DNA of 64,000 nt from Paludibacteraceae bacterium (GCA_017478225.1 JAFVDX010000036.1:1-64000), one strand, 5' to 3'. Counted from the stretch's first letter, positions 18,574 to 27,387 are shown. Numbers and translations are program-made. Notes: generated from the sequence alone by a model not told the origin.

Positions 18574-18603
18574 CAAAGATATGCTTTTTTTCTCACATAC
18601 AAA
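18574..18603 (-). promoter_or_regulatory. Bacteroidota-type promoter for the DUF3078 gene
   Basis: Minus strand TTTG (18600-18603), an 18-bp spacer and TATCTTTG (18574-18581). The start codon lies about 35 nt downstream, at 18535. Confidence 0.7.
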
Positions 18604-18636
18604 AATAAGCACTCGTCTGCTACACTAACATTACGC

Positions 18637-19656
18637 CTAATTCATCCTACTTATACTGAAATTTAGCAGATCAATCATGGCTTTTTTGATCTCGCTTGGC
18701 TCAAAAATATCCAATATGTCAATCGCTTGCCTACGATGCTCCTCTATTTTCTGTTTAGTGTATCGAATGCCATCGTATCTGAGCACAAATGACTTAATGT
18801 CTTGCTCTGCCTTAAATCGCTTCTCATTTGAAGCCTTTTTATCTTGCAGCACCACAATGGCTTGTTTTATATCTTCTATCTCATGTGATGGCGCTCTTTT
18901 TATGCTGATAATCAATGGTAAAGTTATTTTTCCCTCTTCTATATCATGCATTGTAGGCTTGCCTAATTCATCCGAGTCAGAGAAATCTAATATGTCATCC
19001 TGCATTTGGAAACACATACCTAAATGTTCTCCAAATATGCTCATTGCCGCTTCTTGGCGTTCGGTGGCCCCTGCGCTGGCAGCACCTGCCTTGCAACATG
19101 CAGCAAACAACGATGCAGTCTTGCCCGATATAATCTCAAAATATTCTTTTTCAGTGGTATTACCCGCTATGTCGGTCGTATCGCTACCTCGTTTTTCGGT
19201 GCCTAAACTCATCAGTTCGCCATTGGCTAACGCCTTACCTACTTGAGCAACTATCGACATTATCTTTACACTCCTCAACTGAGAAACAATCTCCAAAGTT
19301 TTAGAGAGAATATAGTCACCAACCAATACTGCCACTTTGTTCCCCCACATATTATTTACTGACGGCAGACCCCTCCTTATTGGAGATTCGTCCACTACAT
19401 CGTCATGCACCAATGTCGCTGTATGCATCAGTTCAAGGGCTGTGGCGGCAAGCAAAGTCTTGTTGGTTATTTGGCGACAAATGGCTGCAGCAAGCAAAAC
19501 AAGAGTAGGGCGTAGTTGCTTGCCCTTATGAGTAGTAATAAGCGAAAATACATCACTCAGCAAACGATTATCGCTCACCACCGCCTTGGCAAAAGTCTTC
19601 TCATAATTCCCGAAGTCCTCCGCTATTGGTTTCCGTATGTCTTCGATACTCACCAT
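18637..19656 (-). CDS. Polyprenyl diphosphate synthase
   Basis: A trans-prenyltransferase of 339 aa that makes the long isoprenoid chain for menaquinone or a related lipid. Both aspartate-rich motifs are present: LVHDDVVDES (first DDxxD) and QMQDDILDFSD (second), with KGKQLRPTL and SGKTASLFAACC. Chain length cannot be set with confidence; octaprenyl or heptaprenyl is likely in this group. The frame is open to 19695, but that upstream codon overlaps the promoter at 19666-19696, so the start must be ATG 19656 (MVSIEDIRKP). Confidence 0.92.
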   Translation of the reverse strand: MVSIEDIRKPIAEDFGNYEKTFAKAVVSDNRLLSDVFSLITTHKGKQLRPTLVLLAAAICRQITNKTLLAATALELMHTATLVHDDVVDESPIRRGLPSVNNMWGNKVAVLVGDYILSKTLEIVSQLRSVKIMSIVAQVGKALANGELMSLGTEKRGSDTTDIAGNTTEKEYFEIISGKTASLFAACCKAGAASAGATERQEAAMSIFGEHLGMCFQMQDDILDFSDSDELGKPTMHDIEEGKITLPLIISIKRAPSHEIEDIKQAIVVLQDKKASNEKRFKAEQDIKSFVLRYDGIRYTKQKIEEHRRQAIDILDIFEPSEIKKAMIDLLNFSISRMN

Positions 19657-19665
19657 TACAAGCCG

Positions 19666-19696
19666 CAAAGGTACAATGAATTTGTGATATGGCAAA
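19666..19696 (-). promoter_or_regulatory. Promoter deciding the start of the polyprenyl synthase gene
   Basis: Minus strand TTTG (19693-19696), 19-bp spacer, TACCTTTG (19666-19673). The start codon at 19656 falls about 9 bp after the -7 box, so the leader is only a few nucleotides and the longer open frame cannot be translated. Confidence 0.8.
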
Positions 19697-19810
19697 ATTA
19701 AACACTAAACCCTTATTCAAATTTGCCGTAGAAAATTATTCTTTGGGATATCTGAATAAGAATATTCCGTAACCAACTAACAAAAATAGGCATTTGAATA
19801 TAATAAAACT

Positions 19811-19846
19811 CCATAAATAAAAGGGAATGTACTATAGACACTCCCT
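19811..19846 (-). terminator. Intrinsic terminator of the surface lipoprotein operon
   Basis: Read on the minus strand, AAAGGGAGTGT pairs with ACATTCCCTTT (11 bp with one G-T) around a 7-nt loop, followed by TTTTATTTAT. It lies 25 bp after the last stop codon of the operon (19871). Confidence 0.82.
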
Positions 19847-19870
19847 TTAATTTAGTATTTAAGCAACATC

Positions 19871-21058
19871 TTATGAGAAGGTGATATATAATGTTATCAC
19901 ACCTGCTACATTACCATCCGCGGTCTTGATTGTGATAGTAACTTCATGTGTATTGCCGTCAATGAGTTCGTCAATATTGGTAAAGCGGATAATATACGAG
20001 TTCTGCAAAGCACCTGTTACAGGCAAGTCTGATAATGTGATTCCTGAGAAATCACTATTAACAAATAACTTTGTGCCACCCGTATATTCAGCCATTTTCC
20101 ATGGCAAATCATGACTACCCTCTGATTCGTTAGCCCATTGCTCTGCATCTACTCCGTCGCTATAAACATTATGAATAGTACCCATATAAGGTTGCCAATT
20201 ATTTAGTAACCAAGAAGTACGGAATTTGTCTATACCTAAATAGTAATTAGGCTCATCAGTAAAATTGACATAAACTCTCGTTGCACCACTGCGGAAATTG
20301 AAATGATCATTAGCAAAATGGAATGCCGCCATACCGCACTCATCCATACCTCCACCATTGTAGTAGTTTGGCGCATCTGCCGCAAGGGTCTGTGCGTTAT
20401 TTCCTTCAAAGTGATATGTACGATAGGTGCCTGTTGAGTATTCAAGGAAAGTAGATAAAGTAGTGGCATCTGTTACATCCAAACCACCGGTAATCTCTCC
20501 GTCATATCCTACTACACCGAATTTAATATCAACACCCGACTGCGAAAGCAAGTTGCTCCATGTGAGAATACCTTCAGCAATAGCATCGGCTTCTTCTGAC
20601 ATCGAACCGGAGTTGTCCACAAGGAAAATCAAGTCTGCTTTTGTGGTCGCACCCTGCTGCGCGCTCAGATTCTCCACTGAAATACCCTTAGGTACTCCCT
20701 CAACCTCTACCCAAACATTTTGTTGACTTGAGTTGGTGCCGAATAGTTGCAGATATTCACCTGTTACAGGATCCATCACACCTGTCATATCCAATTGTAT
20801 TACTACCTCGCCTTCCTCTGTGGTTACACTACTTGTGATACCAGGAAGAACTACATTGGGAGTTACTTGTGGATTCGGGTCTGCATCGTCATCAGCAGGA
20901 ATGGTTGACACAACTTGAGCGCCATTTCCCGAATTGCTTCCACCGCCACCTCCGTTGTTATTTCCCGCAGGCGACTCAGGATAACCAATAACACCTGAAT
21001 TGGGATTACATGCCGCAAGCAACAATGATAATGCTGCTATATAACTTATTCTTTTCAT
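19871..21058 (-). CDS. Lipoprotein with von Willebrand factor A domain
   Basis: A 395-aa lipoprotein (signal then LLLAAC) with a Gly/Asn/Ser-rich linker (residues 30-48). A beta-sandwich-like segment precedes a vWA domain that starts near residue 143: FLVDNSGSMSEEAD carries an intact MIDAS DxSxS motif, and later YVNFTDEPN supplies the acidic partner. A C-terminal strand-rich segment follows (TIKTADGNVAGVITLYITFS). Proteins of this type bind protein or glycan ligands through a metal ion. The first 15 mature residues (CNPNSGVIGYPESPAG) are nearly identical to those of the next gene's product, so the two probably arose by duplication or share a targeting signal. Last gene of the operon. Confidence 0.82.
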   Translation of the reverse strand: MKRISYIAALSLLLAACNPNSGVIGYPESPAGNNNGGGGGSNSGNGAQVVSTIPADDDADPNPQVTPNVVLPGITSSVTTEEGEVVIQLDMTGVMDPVTGEYLQLFGTNSSQQNVWVEVEGVPKGISVENLSAQQGATTKADLIFLVDNSGSMSEEADAIAEGILTWSNLLSQSGVDIKFGVVGYDGEITGGLDVTDATTLSTFLEYSTGTYRTYHFEGNNAQTLAADAPNYYNGGGMDECGMAAFHFANDHFNFRSGATRVYVNFTDEPNYYLGIDKFRTSWLLNNWQPYMGTIHNVYSDGVDAEQWANESEGSHDLPWKMAEYTGGTKLFVNSDFSGITLSDLPVTGALQNSYIIRFTNIDELIDGNTHEVTITIKTADGNVAGVITLYITFS

Positions 21059-21069
21059 AATAGTTTAAT

Positions 21070-22068
21070 TTATTTGTTTGATAATTTTCGTATAGCACTT
21101 GCAGTCGGCTCAACCGGCTCAAATGTGTTCGAGCCTTCTATTGCCATTTCCGGGGTAATCTCAAATGTAAGTATTGGCTCAACATCTACATAATTACTTC
21201 CTTCGTTAGTCGCACCTACAGGGAATGTCTTATAAGCCGGATTAGTCTGGTCGGCAATATTCAATATCTCACCATTGTAAAATACTGTGACAATACAATT
21301 GGTTGGAATCGAAGTATCGCAGTTGCTATACATAAGAGCATATACCTTGTATGTGCCAGCCTCTATTGTCGCTCCGTCTTGATAATAGATATTTTCGTTG
21401 TTTACCCCGTCAATTGTACATCCTGCATTGGAGTCTATGTCCAAAAAGCCGCCATTACTGCTCCTTCGATTGCCAAAAAAGATATGTCCACCATTAGGCT
21501 CTAACAAATGTAAGTCAACATCTTTTTCATTATCAAATGATAAACTGATTTGTAACAACCCCGAACCGGCAGCCTTTACTTCAACAGGTGCTTGAGTCGC
21601 TTCTCCTACCTGACCGTCGCTCGTAACTATGGCTATGATAATAACCAGATTCTCAAAATTCATGTCCGAACTGATTACCAACACGAAGTGCCATTCATTA
21701 CCCTCACCTTGCTCTGGAGTAATAACATAATATCCGTCAATGCCTTCTGCACCAACATAAATCTGATGAGGACCAATGTCTGTTGTATATGATACATACA
21801 AACTACCACCATTAAGCACCCAGTTGTTTGCCGAAAAATTCGACAATGGCAACTGAGCCGTTGATTCAGGAAACTCACCAGGTACCGCTGTCGCCGAAGG
21901 TAATACAAATATATCTGTTATACTTGTACTTGGCGTAGGTGTCGGCGTAGGTGTCGGTGTCGGTGAAGAACCTCCCGCAGGGCTCGGCGGAAAACCGATA
22001 ACACCTGAATTAGGATTACAACTCAATAGTGCAAATATGGCCAATGAATATATAAATATTCGTTTCAT
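21070..22068 (-). CDS. Lipoprotein with DUF2135-like domain
   Basis: The 332-aa protein has lipobox ALLSC and then CNPNSGVIGFPPSPAG, the same N-terminus as the vWA lipoprotein. A run of Pro-Thr repeats follows (residues 37-48). Near residue 180 a DUF2135/YfaP-like beta domain is visible: DVDLHLLEPNGGHIFFGN, LDIDSNAGCTIDG and GTYKVYALMYSNC. Such domains occur in secreted proteins alongside vWA domains, consistent with the neighbour. Function unknown; surface or periplasmic face of the outer membrane. Confidence 0.75.
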   Translation of the reverse strand: MKRIFIYSLAIFALLSCNPNSGVIGFPPSPAGGSSPTPTPTPTPTPSTSITDIFVLPSATAVPGEFPESTAQLPLSNFSANNWVLNGGSLYVSYTTDIGPHQIYVGAEGIDGYYVITPEQGEGNEWHFVLVISSDMNFENLVIIIAIVTSDGQVGEATQAPVEVKAAGSGLLQISLSFDNEKDVDLHLLEPNGGHIFFGNRRSSNGGFLDIDSNAGCTIDGVNNENIYYQDGATIEAGTYKVYALMYSNCDTSIPTNCIVTVFYNGEILNIADQTNPAYKTFPVGATNEGSNYVDVEPILTFEITPEMAIEGSNTFEPVEPTASAIRKLSNK

Positions 22069-22090
22069 TGTATATTGTTTTAGTTAAGGT

Positions 22091-23014
22091 TTAGAAATAA
22101 AATGCCATATAAAGGTTTGCACCGATATTATCTACATTAAAGTCGAGTCCGCTTTGCATAGGTCTGTTAAATACATACACCTCTTGTCTTTGCATAGTAA
22201 GAGTATTGAAGCCTTCAAATTTGCTTATGCTATTAGGAGTAAAATAATAGTCAACTATCAAGTTTACATTAGCACCTATTGCAAATTTTCTTGCTACAAA
22301 CCACTCAACACCTACTTGTGCGTACGCACCTACCATGTGTGTACCTTTGTTGGTATAATGGCTCAAAAGACGGCTGTTAGGTATCATCTGTGTTGAGTAT
22401 GTGGCAGGGGGCGTGCCGAAATTGGCTGTAGTAGGATTCTGATTAGCCTCTGTTATCTGATTGGCGTATTGATAAGTATCGCGGTTGATGCCTTGATAAC
22501 CATATATAATACCACCACCAAATACACCTTGTACCTTTCTCTTTCCTACACGATAATCAACTCCTATGGCAAATGTACCACTCAAATCCTGATGCTTGTG
22601 TATGTCCACAAGTTGCATCATACTATTTGGATTGATCATCATCGCAGCATCATCCTGAACATACGCACGCTCTGTCCTAAGAGATGTACGCAAACCTATG
22701 TTTGCACGAATTTCCAAATTGTCGGTTACCATGTATGATCCCATAATACTTACTATCGGGAGACCGAAATTCTTTACTGCTCCTTGTGAGCCCAAACCGC
22801 TACCCGACAAAGCATTAAGACCATTGGTGGTTGAACCGTTGAAAGCATTACCCAAAAAACTGGTTAAGGGGTCAACCGAAAAACCTACCGACCAATCGCC
22901 TGCTTGAGGCAGCCACTCCTCCGGACTGAATTGCTTCTTCACATTGTCCTCTTCCTGAGCAAACAACGGAAGGCAAAACACTATCAAAAGTGGTAAAATA
23001 AATAACTTTTTCAT
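22091..23014 (-). CDS. Outer-membrane beta-barrel protein
   Basis: A 307-aa protein with signal peptide (to LFAQ, residue 20). The rest has alternating-residue strands with glycine turns (WSVGFSVDPLTSFLG; YMVTDNLEIRANIGLRTSL; AIGVDYRVGKRKVQGVFGGG) and a C-terminal aromatic strand (NIGANLYMAFYF), all usual for an 8-10 strand barrel. There is no plug or TonB box. It lies between lipoprotein genes with a 22-bp gap to the following one and 19 bp from the preceding one, so they probably form one surface complex (inference). Confidence 0.75.
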   Translation of the reverse strand: MKKLFILPLLIVFCLPLFAQEEDNVKKQFSPEEWLPQAGDWSVGFSVDPLTSFLGNAFNGSTTNGLNALSGSGLGSQGAVKNFGLPIVSIMGSYMVTDNLEIRANIGLRTSLRTERAYVQDDAAMMINPNSMMQLVDIHKHQDLSGTFAIGVDYRVGKRKVQGVFGGGIIYGYQGINRDTYQYANQITEANQNPTTANFGTPPATYSTQMIPNSRLLSHYTNKGTHMVGAYAQVGVEWFVARKFAIGANVNLIVDYYFTPNSISKFEGFNTLTMQRQEVYVFNRPMQSGLDFNVDNIGANLYMAFYF

Positions 23015-23033
23015 AATAGTTCGGAATTAGGAA

Positions 23034-24212
23034 TTAGTAGTTTTCAGGATAAGGATTCTCTGGTGATGACGGATAATATCTCTCTCCATAATTTTCATCG
23101 TCTGAATAAATGCAAAAGTTATAAACTGTTCCGTCATTGTTCCAATAGATGCGCTCGCCATCTTTGTAGTCCGCATCACTTCCTAAACCAAGTATCGCAG
23201 GCTCTTCAAAGAAAGTAATCTCACCCGAAGCACCACCCATGTACATCTCTGTCAATTGGTGCTTGCCTTTGTATGCATCGTTTGCTGAAAGAGCATCGGT
23301 AATAGTCTTGAAATTATATTCTACTGTCAAGTCGTCTTGTGTCTGCCAACGATCTTTGTCGCTGTTGTAGTACCAATGCTCAAAACCCTTCTTCTCGTAT
23401 GGAAGAGCCTCTATCTTAATATTAACAGTAGCCTGGTCGGTCAAATCCCAAGAAGAACGCTTCGGCAAGTTGAACGTAATTCCATAATAACCATTTGAAC
23501 CGATTTCCGATGGCTCTATCTTTGCCTTAATCTGTGTACCCTCACCGTTAGTAAGAGTTAAAAGAAGAGTAGTGGAAGCCGCTACTTTTGCCCAAGCAAA
23601 TTTTGTGTATTCACCTGATGTCTTTGTAGCCTCTTCTACTGCTGCGTATGCCCAACCATACAACTCCATAGGATATGTACCGGTCAACTCACCCTCAGTT
23701 ACAGGAACCAATGATACAATGGCAGGCAAAATGTACTTATCACCACTATACAAACTCTTGCCTACATTCACACTCTTCTGATAATCTACCTTCACAGTCT
23801 CTACATTGTTTTGGAACAATGCACCATACTCCAATGCCTCTGTACTGCTGATTTCAATATGGTCAATACTCAAACCTTGAGAACCAACAGGTATCTCAAT
23901 AGTGAATTGGCATTGACCATTTTCTACCTTTGCCGTACCTGGCCATAACTTCATACCCTTTGCCTCGCCCGAAGCATCATAATTATCAGCATAAGCAGTG
24001 TAAGCCATGATCTTTAATTTTGCAGGGTCGGCAGCCTCTATAACCTGACTTACTACACCTGCAGCATCTGCTACATAGCCTTTGTCAATCTTTACAATAC
24101 CTTGAACGACGGCCTTGTTAGGGATGTCTTCAAAATTAAACTCCGATTGTTGCGGAACGCAGCCTACAAATGCAAGAACAGCAAGGGCTGCCAAATAGTA
24201 GATTTTTTTCAT
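23034..24212 (-). CDS. Hypothetical lipoprotein, first gene of surface operon
   Basis: A 392-aa lipoprotein (signal then AFVGC, Cys 18). I do not recognise the family. The sequence looks like two beta-rich domains: residues 30-150 (VQGIVKIDKGYVADAAGVVS; the IVK...G pattern recalls prealbumin-like folds) and 180-300. The tail is acidic and aromatic and ends SSPENPYPENY. There are no catalytic motifs and no T9SS C-terminal signature. It is the first gene after two promoters (24360-24388 and 24581-24611). Confidence 0.65.
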   Translation of the reverse strand: MKKIYYLAALAVLAFVGCVPQQSEFNFEDIPNKAVVQGIVKIDKGYVADAAGVVSQVIEAADPAKLKIMAYTAYADNYDASGEAKGMKLWPGTAKVENGQCQFTIEIPVGSQGLSIDHIEISSTEALEYGALFQNNVETVKVDYQKSVNVGKSLYSGDKYILPAIVSLVPVTEGELTGTYPMELYGWAYAAVEEATKTSGEYTKFAWAKVAASTTLLLTLTNGEGTQIKAKIEPSEIGSNGYYGITFNLPKRSSWDLTDQATVNIKIEALPYEKKGFEHWYYNSDKDRWQTQDDLTVEYNFKTITDALSANDAYKGKHQLTEMYMGGASGEITFFEEPAILGLGSDADYKDGERIYWNNDGTVYNFCIYSDDENYGERYYPSSPENPYPENY

Positions 24213-24359
24213 AAATAAAATCTTAATAGTTAATAAATTAAATTAGTTGATATGATAGTTTTATTTAACTCAATATCATCAGGCAAAACCTTATCGACTA
24301 ATAAAATAAATGGTTTGGGCTTGTAAAATAACTATTTATTTTTCACATAAATTAGCGTG

Positions 24360-24388
24360 CAAAGGTATATATAAAAATAATATTAAAA
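24360..24388 (-). promoter_or_regulatory. Possible proximal promoter of the surface operon
   Basis: Minus strand TACCTTTG (24360-24367) with a weak upstream TTTT box (24385-24388) at 17-bp spacing. The -7 box is a full match, the -33 box is poor. It would give a leader of about 140 nt before the gene starting at 24212. Confidence 0.5.
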
Positions 24389-24535
24389 CATTTTGTAAAA
24401 AGAAGAAGGTTATTTGCTAATATTTTGCATGTAATTCGAAATCCTATTTACAAAATATAAAGTATATATCTTTCTATGTTATTATTGTGAAGTGGTTTAT
24501 AAACAATAGTTTATCTGCGTGTGGTTCAACTTAAA

Positions 24536-24654
24536 GGGACCTTTATTTTGACCCAACACACAGATGTTAATACCACGCGGCAAAGGTAGTATAAATTATT
24601 TAATTATCAAAAATAAATTTGGGTCAAAATAAAGGTCCCCTTTTTTTGACCCAA
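24536..24654. repeat. 21-bp perfect inverted repeats around a promoter
   Basis: The left arm at 24536-24556 starts GGGACCTTTATTTTGACCCA; the right arm at 24619-24639 is its exact reverse complement; the spacer is 62 bp. A third, partial copy TTTTGACCCAA (24644-24654) follows the right arm and can form a small hairpin with it. The minus-strand promoter at 24581-24611 lies wholly between the arms, so no transcript from it contains both arms. This argues for a DNA-level role (recombination or protein binding) rather than an RNA hairpin. The rest of the 628-bp gap at 24213-24840 holds two further promoters and a 9-nt array; no gene is seen. Confidence 0.75.
24581..24611 (-). promoter_or_regulatory. 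Strong promoter inside the inverted repeats
   Basis: Minus strand TTTG (24608-24611), 19-bp spacer, TACCTTTG (24581-24588): a full consensus for the main sigma factor of this phylum. In the orientation seen here it points at the lipoprotein operon that begins at 24212. If the segment were inverted it would point at nrnA. Confidence 0.75.
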
Positions 24655-24692
24655 GAAAATATCTATCTCAAAATGGCATTTTACCTATTCCT

Positions 24693-24768
24693 CTAAAGCA
24701 GCGCAGCATTCTAAGTTCTCTAAAATATCTAAGTTCTCTAAAGCAGCGCAGCGTTCTAAATCCTCTAT
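24693..24768. repeat. 9-nt periodic array (CTAA type)
   Basis: CTAA occurs at 24693, 24711, 24720, 24729, 24738 and 24756, with CTAT at 24765, all in one 9-nt phase. A longer direct repeat CTCTAAAGCAGCGCAGC is included twice. No coding frame uses it. Confidence 0.7.
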
Positions 24769-24784
24769 ATTTAGACAAAAATTA

Positions 24785-24816
24785 TTTGTCTATTCGATTA
24801 ATTTGATATACCTTTG
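24785..24816 (+). promoter_or_regulatory. Bacteroidota-type promoter for nrnA
   Basis: TTTG (24785-24788), 20-bp spacer and TACCTTTG (24809-24816); the ATG of nrnA at 24841 lies about 17 nt after the expected start of transcription. Confidence 0.8.
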
Positions 24817-24840
24817 TGCCCGAGTTAACAAAATAGGATA

Positions 24841-25863
24841 ATGACATCTGATATAATTACAAAACAAGAACTCTCGGCTTACGCCAATCTGCTTCGAAAA
24901 TCACAATCGGTATGTATCCTGACACACATGTCGCCGGACGGTGATGCTATGGGTAGCGCACTCGCTATGTGGCATTACTTGCAAACTATTGGCATACCAA
25001 CCGTTGCTGTGTGCGTGCCAAACGAATTTCCGTCGTTCCTCAAGTGGATGCCCGCCGCATCACAAGTGTTGATATATGACGACAAGGCAGAAGAATGTCA
25101 GACTATTATCCAAAATGCTGACCTACTACTCTGTCTCGATTTCAACGACTTGAAAAGAATCGGCAAAATGGGGGAAATCGCGGCTCAATCCAAAGCCAAG
25201 AAAATGATTATTGACCACCACCTCTTTCCTGCCGATTTCGCCGATGTTACTATCTCTTACCCCCAATCGCCTTCTACTTGCGAACTCGTATTCCGACTTA
25301 TTTGCCGATTAGGAGATTTCCAAAACATCACACAGCCAATAGCAGAGTGCATCTATACAGGCATGATGACCGACACCGGCAACTTCTCCTTCAATTCCAA
25401 TTATGTCGATACATATCAAATCATCGCGGAATTAGTCAAGTTGGGAGTTGATAAAGATGCTATATATAATAAGGTGTTCAATACATATAGTGCCGACCGA
25501 ATGCGACTTATGGGATATTGCCTTTACAAAAAAATGAAAATATATCCCGAACAACACACAGCACTCATCGCCCTCACGCGAAAAGAATTATATATGTTTA
25601 ACTTCCAATCAGGCGATGCCGAAGGACTCGTTAATCTTCCCCTACAAATACATGATGTGTATTATTCGGTATTCATGAGAGCCGACAAAGATAAAATCAA
25701 AATATCTTTCCGCTCGCAAGGCGACAGACCCGTTAACGAATTTGCGTCCGAGTTTTTCAACGGAGGTGGACATAAGAACGCTGCCGGAGGCGAGAGCTAT
25801 GACTCTGTGGCTAATACCGTAAAGAAATTCGAAGACCACTTTAAGGATTATTTTAATAAATAA
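24841..25863 (+). CDS. nrnA: DHH phosphoesterase, NrnA-type oligoribonuclease/pAp phosphatase
   Basis: NrnA-type enzymes degrade short RNA oligonucleotides and 3'-phosphoadenosine 5'-phosphate. The 340-aa protein carries the DHH-family metal motifs HMSPDGDAMGSALAM (residues 26-40), LLCLDFNDL and MIIDHHLFP, plus GMMTDTGNFSFNS. The C-terminal DHHA1 domain has the nucleotide-binding GGGHKNAAGGE near residue 310. It is transcribed from its own promoter; the next gene, pta, is 184 bp away. Confidence 0.92.
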   Translation: MTSDIITKQELSAYANLLRKSQSVCILTHMSPDGDAMGSALAMWHYLQTIGIPTVAVCVPNEFPSFLKWMPAASQVLIYDDKAEECQTIIQNADLLLCLDFNDLKRIGKMGEIAAQSKAKKMIIDHHLFPADFADVTISYPQSPSTCELVFRLICRLGDFQNITQPIAECIYTGMMTDTGNFSFNSNYVDTYQIIAELVKLGVDKDAIYNKVFNTYSADRMRLMGYCLYKKMKIYPEQHTALIALTRKELYMFNFQSGDAEGLVNLPLQIHDVYYSVFMRADKDKIKISFRSQGDRPVNEFASEFFNGGGHKNAAGGESYDSVANTVKKFEDHFKDYFNK

Positions 25864-26047
25864 CTAAACTCTCCCATACAAGAGATAATGAAAATCCAAT
25901 TGTTAGTAATTTTGGGTAATTTTTGACCAAACAAAAAAAACGCAGTTTTTCGTTTAATTCGCTTAATCAGAACACTCAAAATAGTTCGTAGATGAAAATT
26001 GATGCCTCTCTGGTATCTGATATGTGAAACTTTAATAATTAACTACT

Positions 26048-27049
26048 ATGGATATATTAAACCAAATGATTGAGCGCGCCAAAGCCAATCAACAACGAAT
26101 AGTACTTCCCGAAGGCGACGAACCTCGAACCTTGGAAGCAGCCGATATCGTCTTAAAAGAAGGAATCGCTCAGTTGATTCTTCTCGGTAATCCCAAAAAA
26201 ATTCTCTCAATGGCTAAAGAGAAAGGATATGAGCATATAAGCAAGGCGCAAATAATCGACCCGCAAACAGATGCGCGCATGCCTGAGTATGCACACCTGC
26301 TTTATGAACTGCGCAAGAAAAAAGGCATGACCGAAGAAGAAGCCGCTAAAAAAGCACAAGACCCACTCTATTTAGGATGTCTTATGATTAAAAACGGAGA
26401 TGCTGACGGCGAAGTGGCTGGAGCACGCGGCACTACAGCAGATACTATACGACCCGCTTTCCAAATCTTGAAAACACGACCCGGAGTAGGAATCGTAAGC
26501 GGTGCATTCCTTATGTTTACACCTGCAAAAGAATTGGGAGAACAAGGATTCCTCGTTTTTGCTGATTGCGCCGTCAATCCTTGCCCAGATGCACAAGAAC
26601 TGGCTCAAATAGCAATATCCACAGCACAAACAGCACGATCATTGGCGCAAATCGAACCACGAGTGGCTATGCTCTCCTTCTCTACCAAAGGCAGCGCAAA
26701 ACATGAGTTGATAGATAAAGTTACAGAAGCGACACGCATCGCTCACGAACTCGAACCTAACCTCCAACTTGACGGAGAATTACAAGCAGATGCTGCACTC
26801 ATAGAAAAAGTAGGAGCACTCAAAGCACCCAACAGCCCCGTTGCCGGCAAAGCCAATGTGCTCGTATTCCCCGACCTTCAAGCAGGTAATATAGGATACA
26901 AACTCGTAGAACGATTCTCCGGCGCTAATGCAATCGGACCTATCCTACAAGGTATTGCTGCACCCGTCAACGACCTCTCAAGAGGATGCAAAGTACAAGA
27001 TATCGTTACTATGATAACTATTACCGCTAACCAAGCAATCAAATCATAA
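26048..27049 (+). CDS. pta: Phosphate acetyltransferase
   Basis: Pta interconverts acetyl-CoA and acetyl phosphate in acetate metabolism. The 333-aa protein is the short form without N-terminal regulatory domains. Typical segments: RIVLPEGDEPRTLEAADIVL at the start, DGEVAGARGTTADTIRPA near residue 120, FADCAVNPCPDAQELAQIA, and PVAGKANVLVFPDLQAGNIG near the end. The usual partner ackA is not in this window, neither before nor after it. The 184-bp upstream gap shows no clear promoter; an intrinsic terminator follows. Confidence 0.95.
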   Translation: MDILNQMIERAKANQQRIVLPEGDEPRTLEAADIVLKEGIAQLILLGNPKKILSMAKEKGYEHISKAQIIDPQTDARMPEYAHLLYELRKKKGMTEEEAAKKAQDPLYLGCLMIKNGDADGEVAGARGTTADTIRPAFQILKTRPGVGIVSGAFLMFTPAKELGEQGFLVFADCAVNPCPDAQELAQIAISTAQTARSLAQIEPRVAMLSFSTKGSAKHELIDKVTEATRIAHELEPNLQLDGELQADAALIEKVGALKAPNSPVAGKANVLVFPDLQAGNIGYKLVERFSGANAIGPILQGIAAPVNDLSRGCKVQDIVTMITITANQAIKS

Positions 27050-27102
27050 TCACATTCTAAAGCATAACTATAGTTGATATTACATATCTGTATTATAATG
27101 AT

Positions 27103-27140
27103 GAGGGTGTGCCTAAATAGGCATGCCCTCGTTTTTATTT
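27103..27140 (+). terminator. Intrinsic terminator after pta
   Basis: GAGGGTGTGCC pairs with GGCATGCCCTC (11 bp with two G-T pairs) around TAAATA, followed by GTTTTTATTTT. It separates pta from the ribosomal superoperon. The remaining gap to 27387 contains the rpsL promoter and A/T-rich leader. Confidence 0.88.
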
Positions 27141-27278
27141 TGCCCAATATCACCTATAATGACTCAAAAATGATAATTCTTGGCAAAAAAATCAATCATC
27201 ATTGATTTATTACACGACCATATCTTTCTTGAAAATTATAACAAAATACACTAAAAATCAAATAAAAATACAGCAAGT

Positions 27279-27310
27279 GTTGTGAGATTAAAATATTTTA
27301 CATACCTTTG
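27279..27310 (+). promoter_or_regulatory. Promoter of the str-S10-spc-alpha superoperon
   Basis: GTTG (27279-27282, one mismatch to TTTG), 20-bp spacer and TACCTTTG (27303-27310). The A/T-rich leader to rpsL at 27388 is about 70 nt. Confidence 0.7.
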
Positions 27311-27387
27311 CACGCTCTTTGGGCTTATTGTGCCCGCTTGAGTAATTAACTAATAAATAATAAATTAACAATTAACAGTAAGTTACA

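Noticed and set aside
19657..19695. Longer polyprenyl synthase start at 19695
   Set aside because: It lies at the upstream end of the promoter and before the predicted transcription start.
24536..24654. Inverted repeats as a plain bidirectional terminator
   Set aside because: A 62-bp spacer containing a full promoter is too long, and no transcript from that promoter spans both arms. The small hairpin made by the right arm with its neighbour (24619-24654) could still act as a weak terminator.
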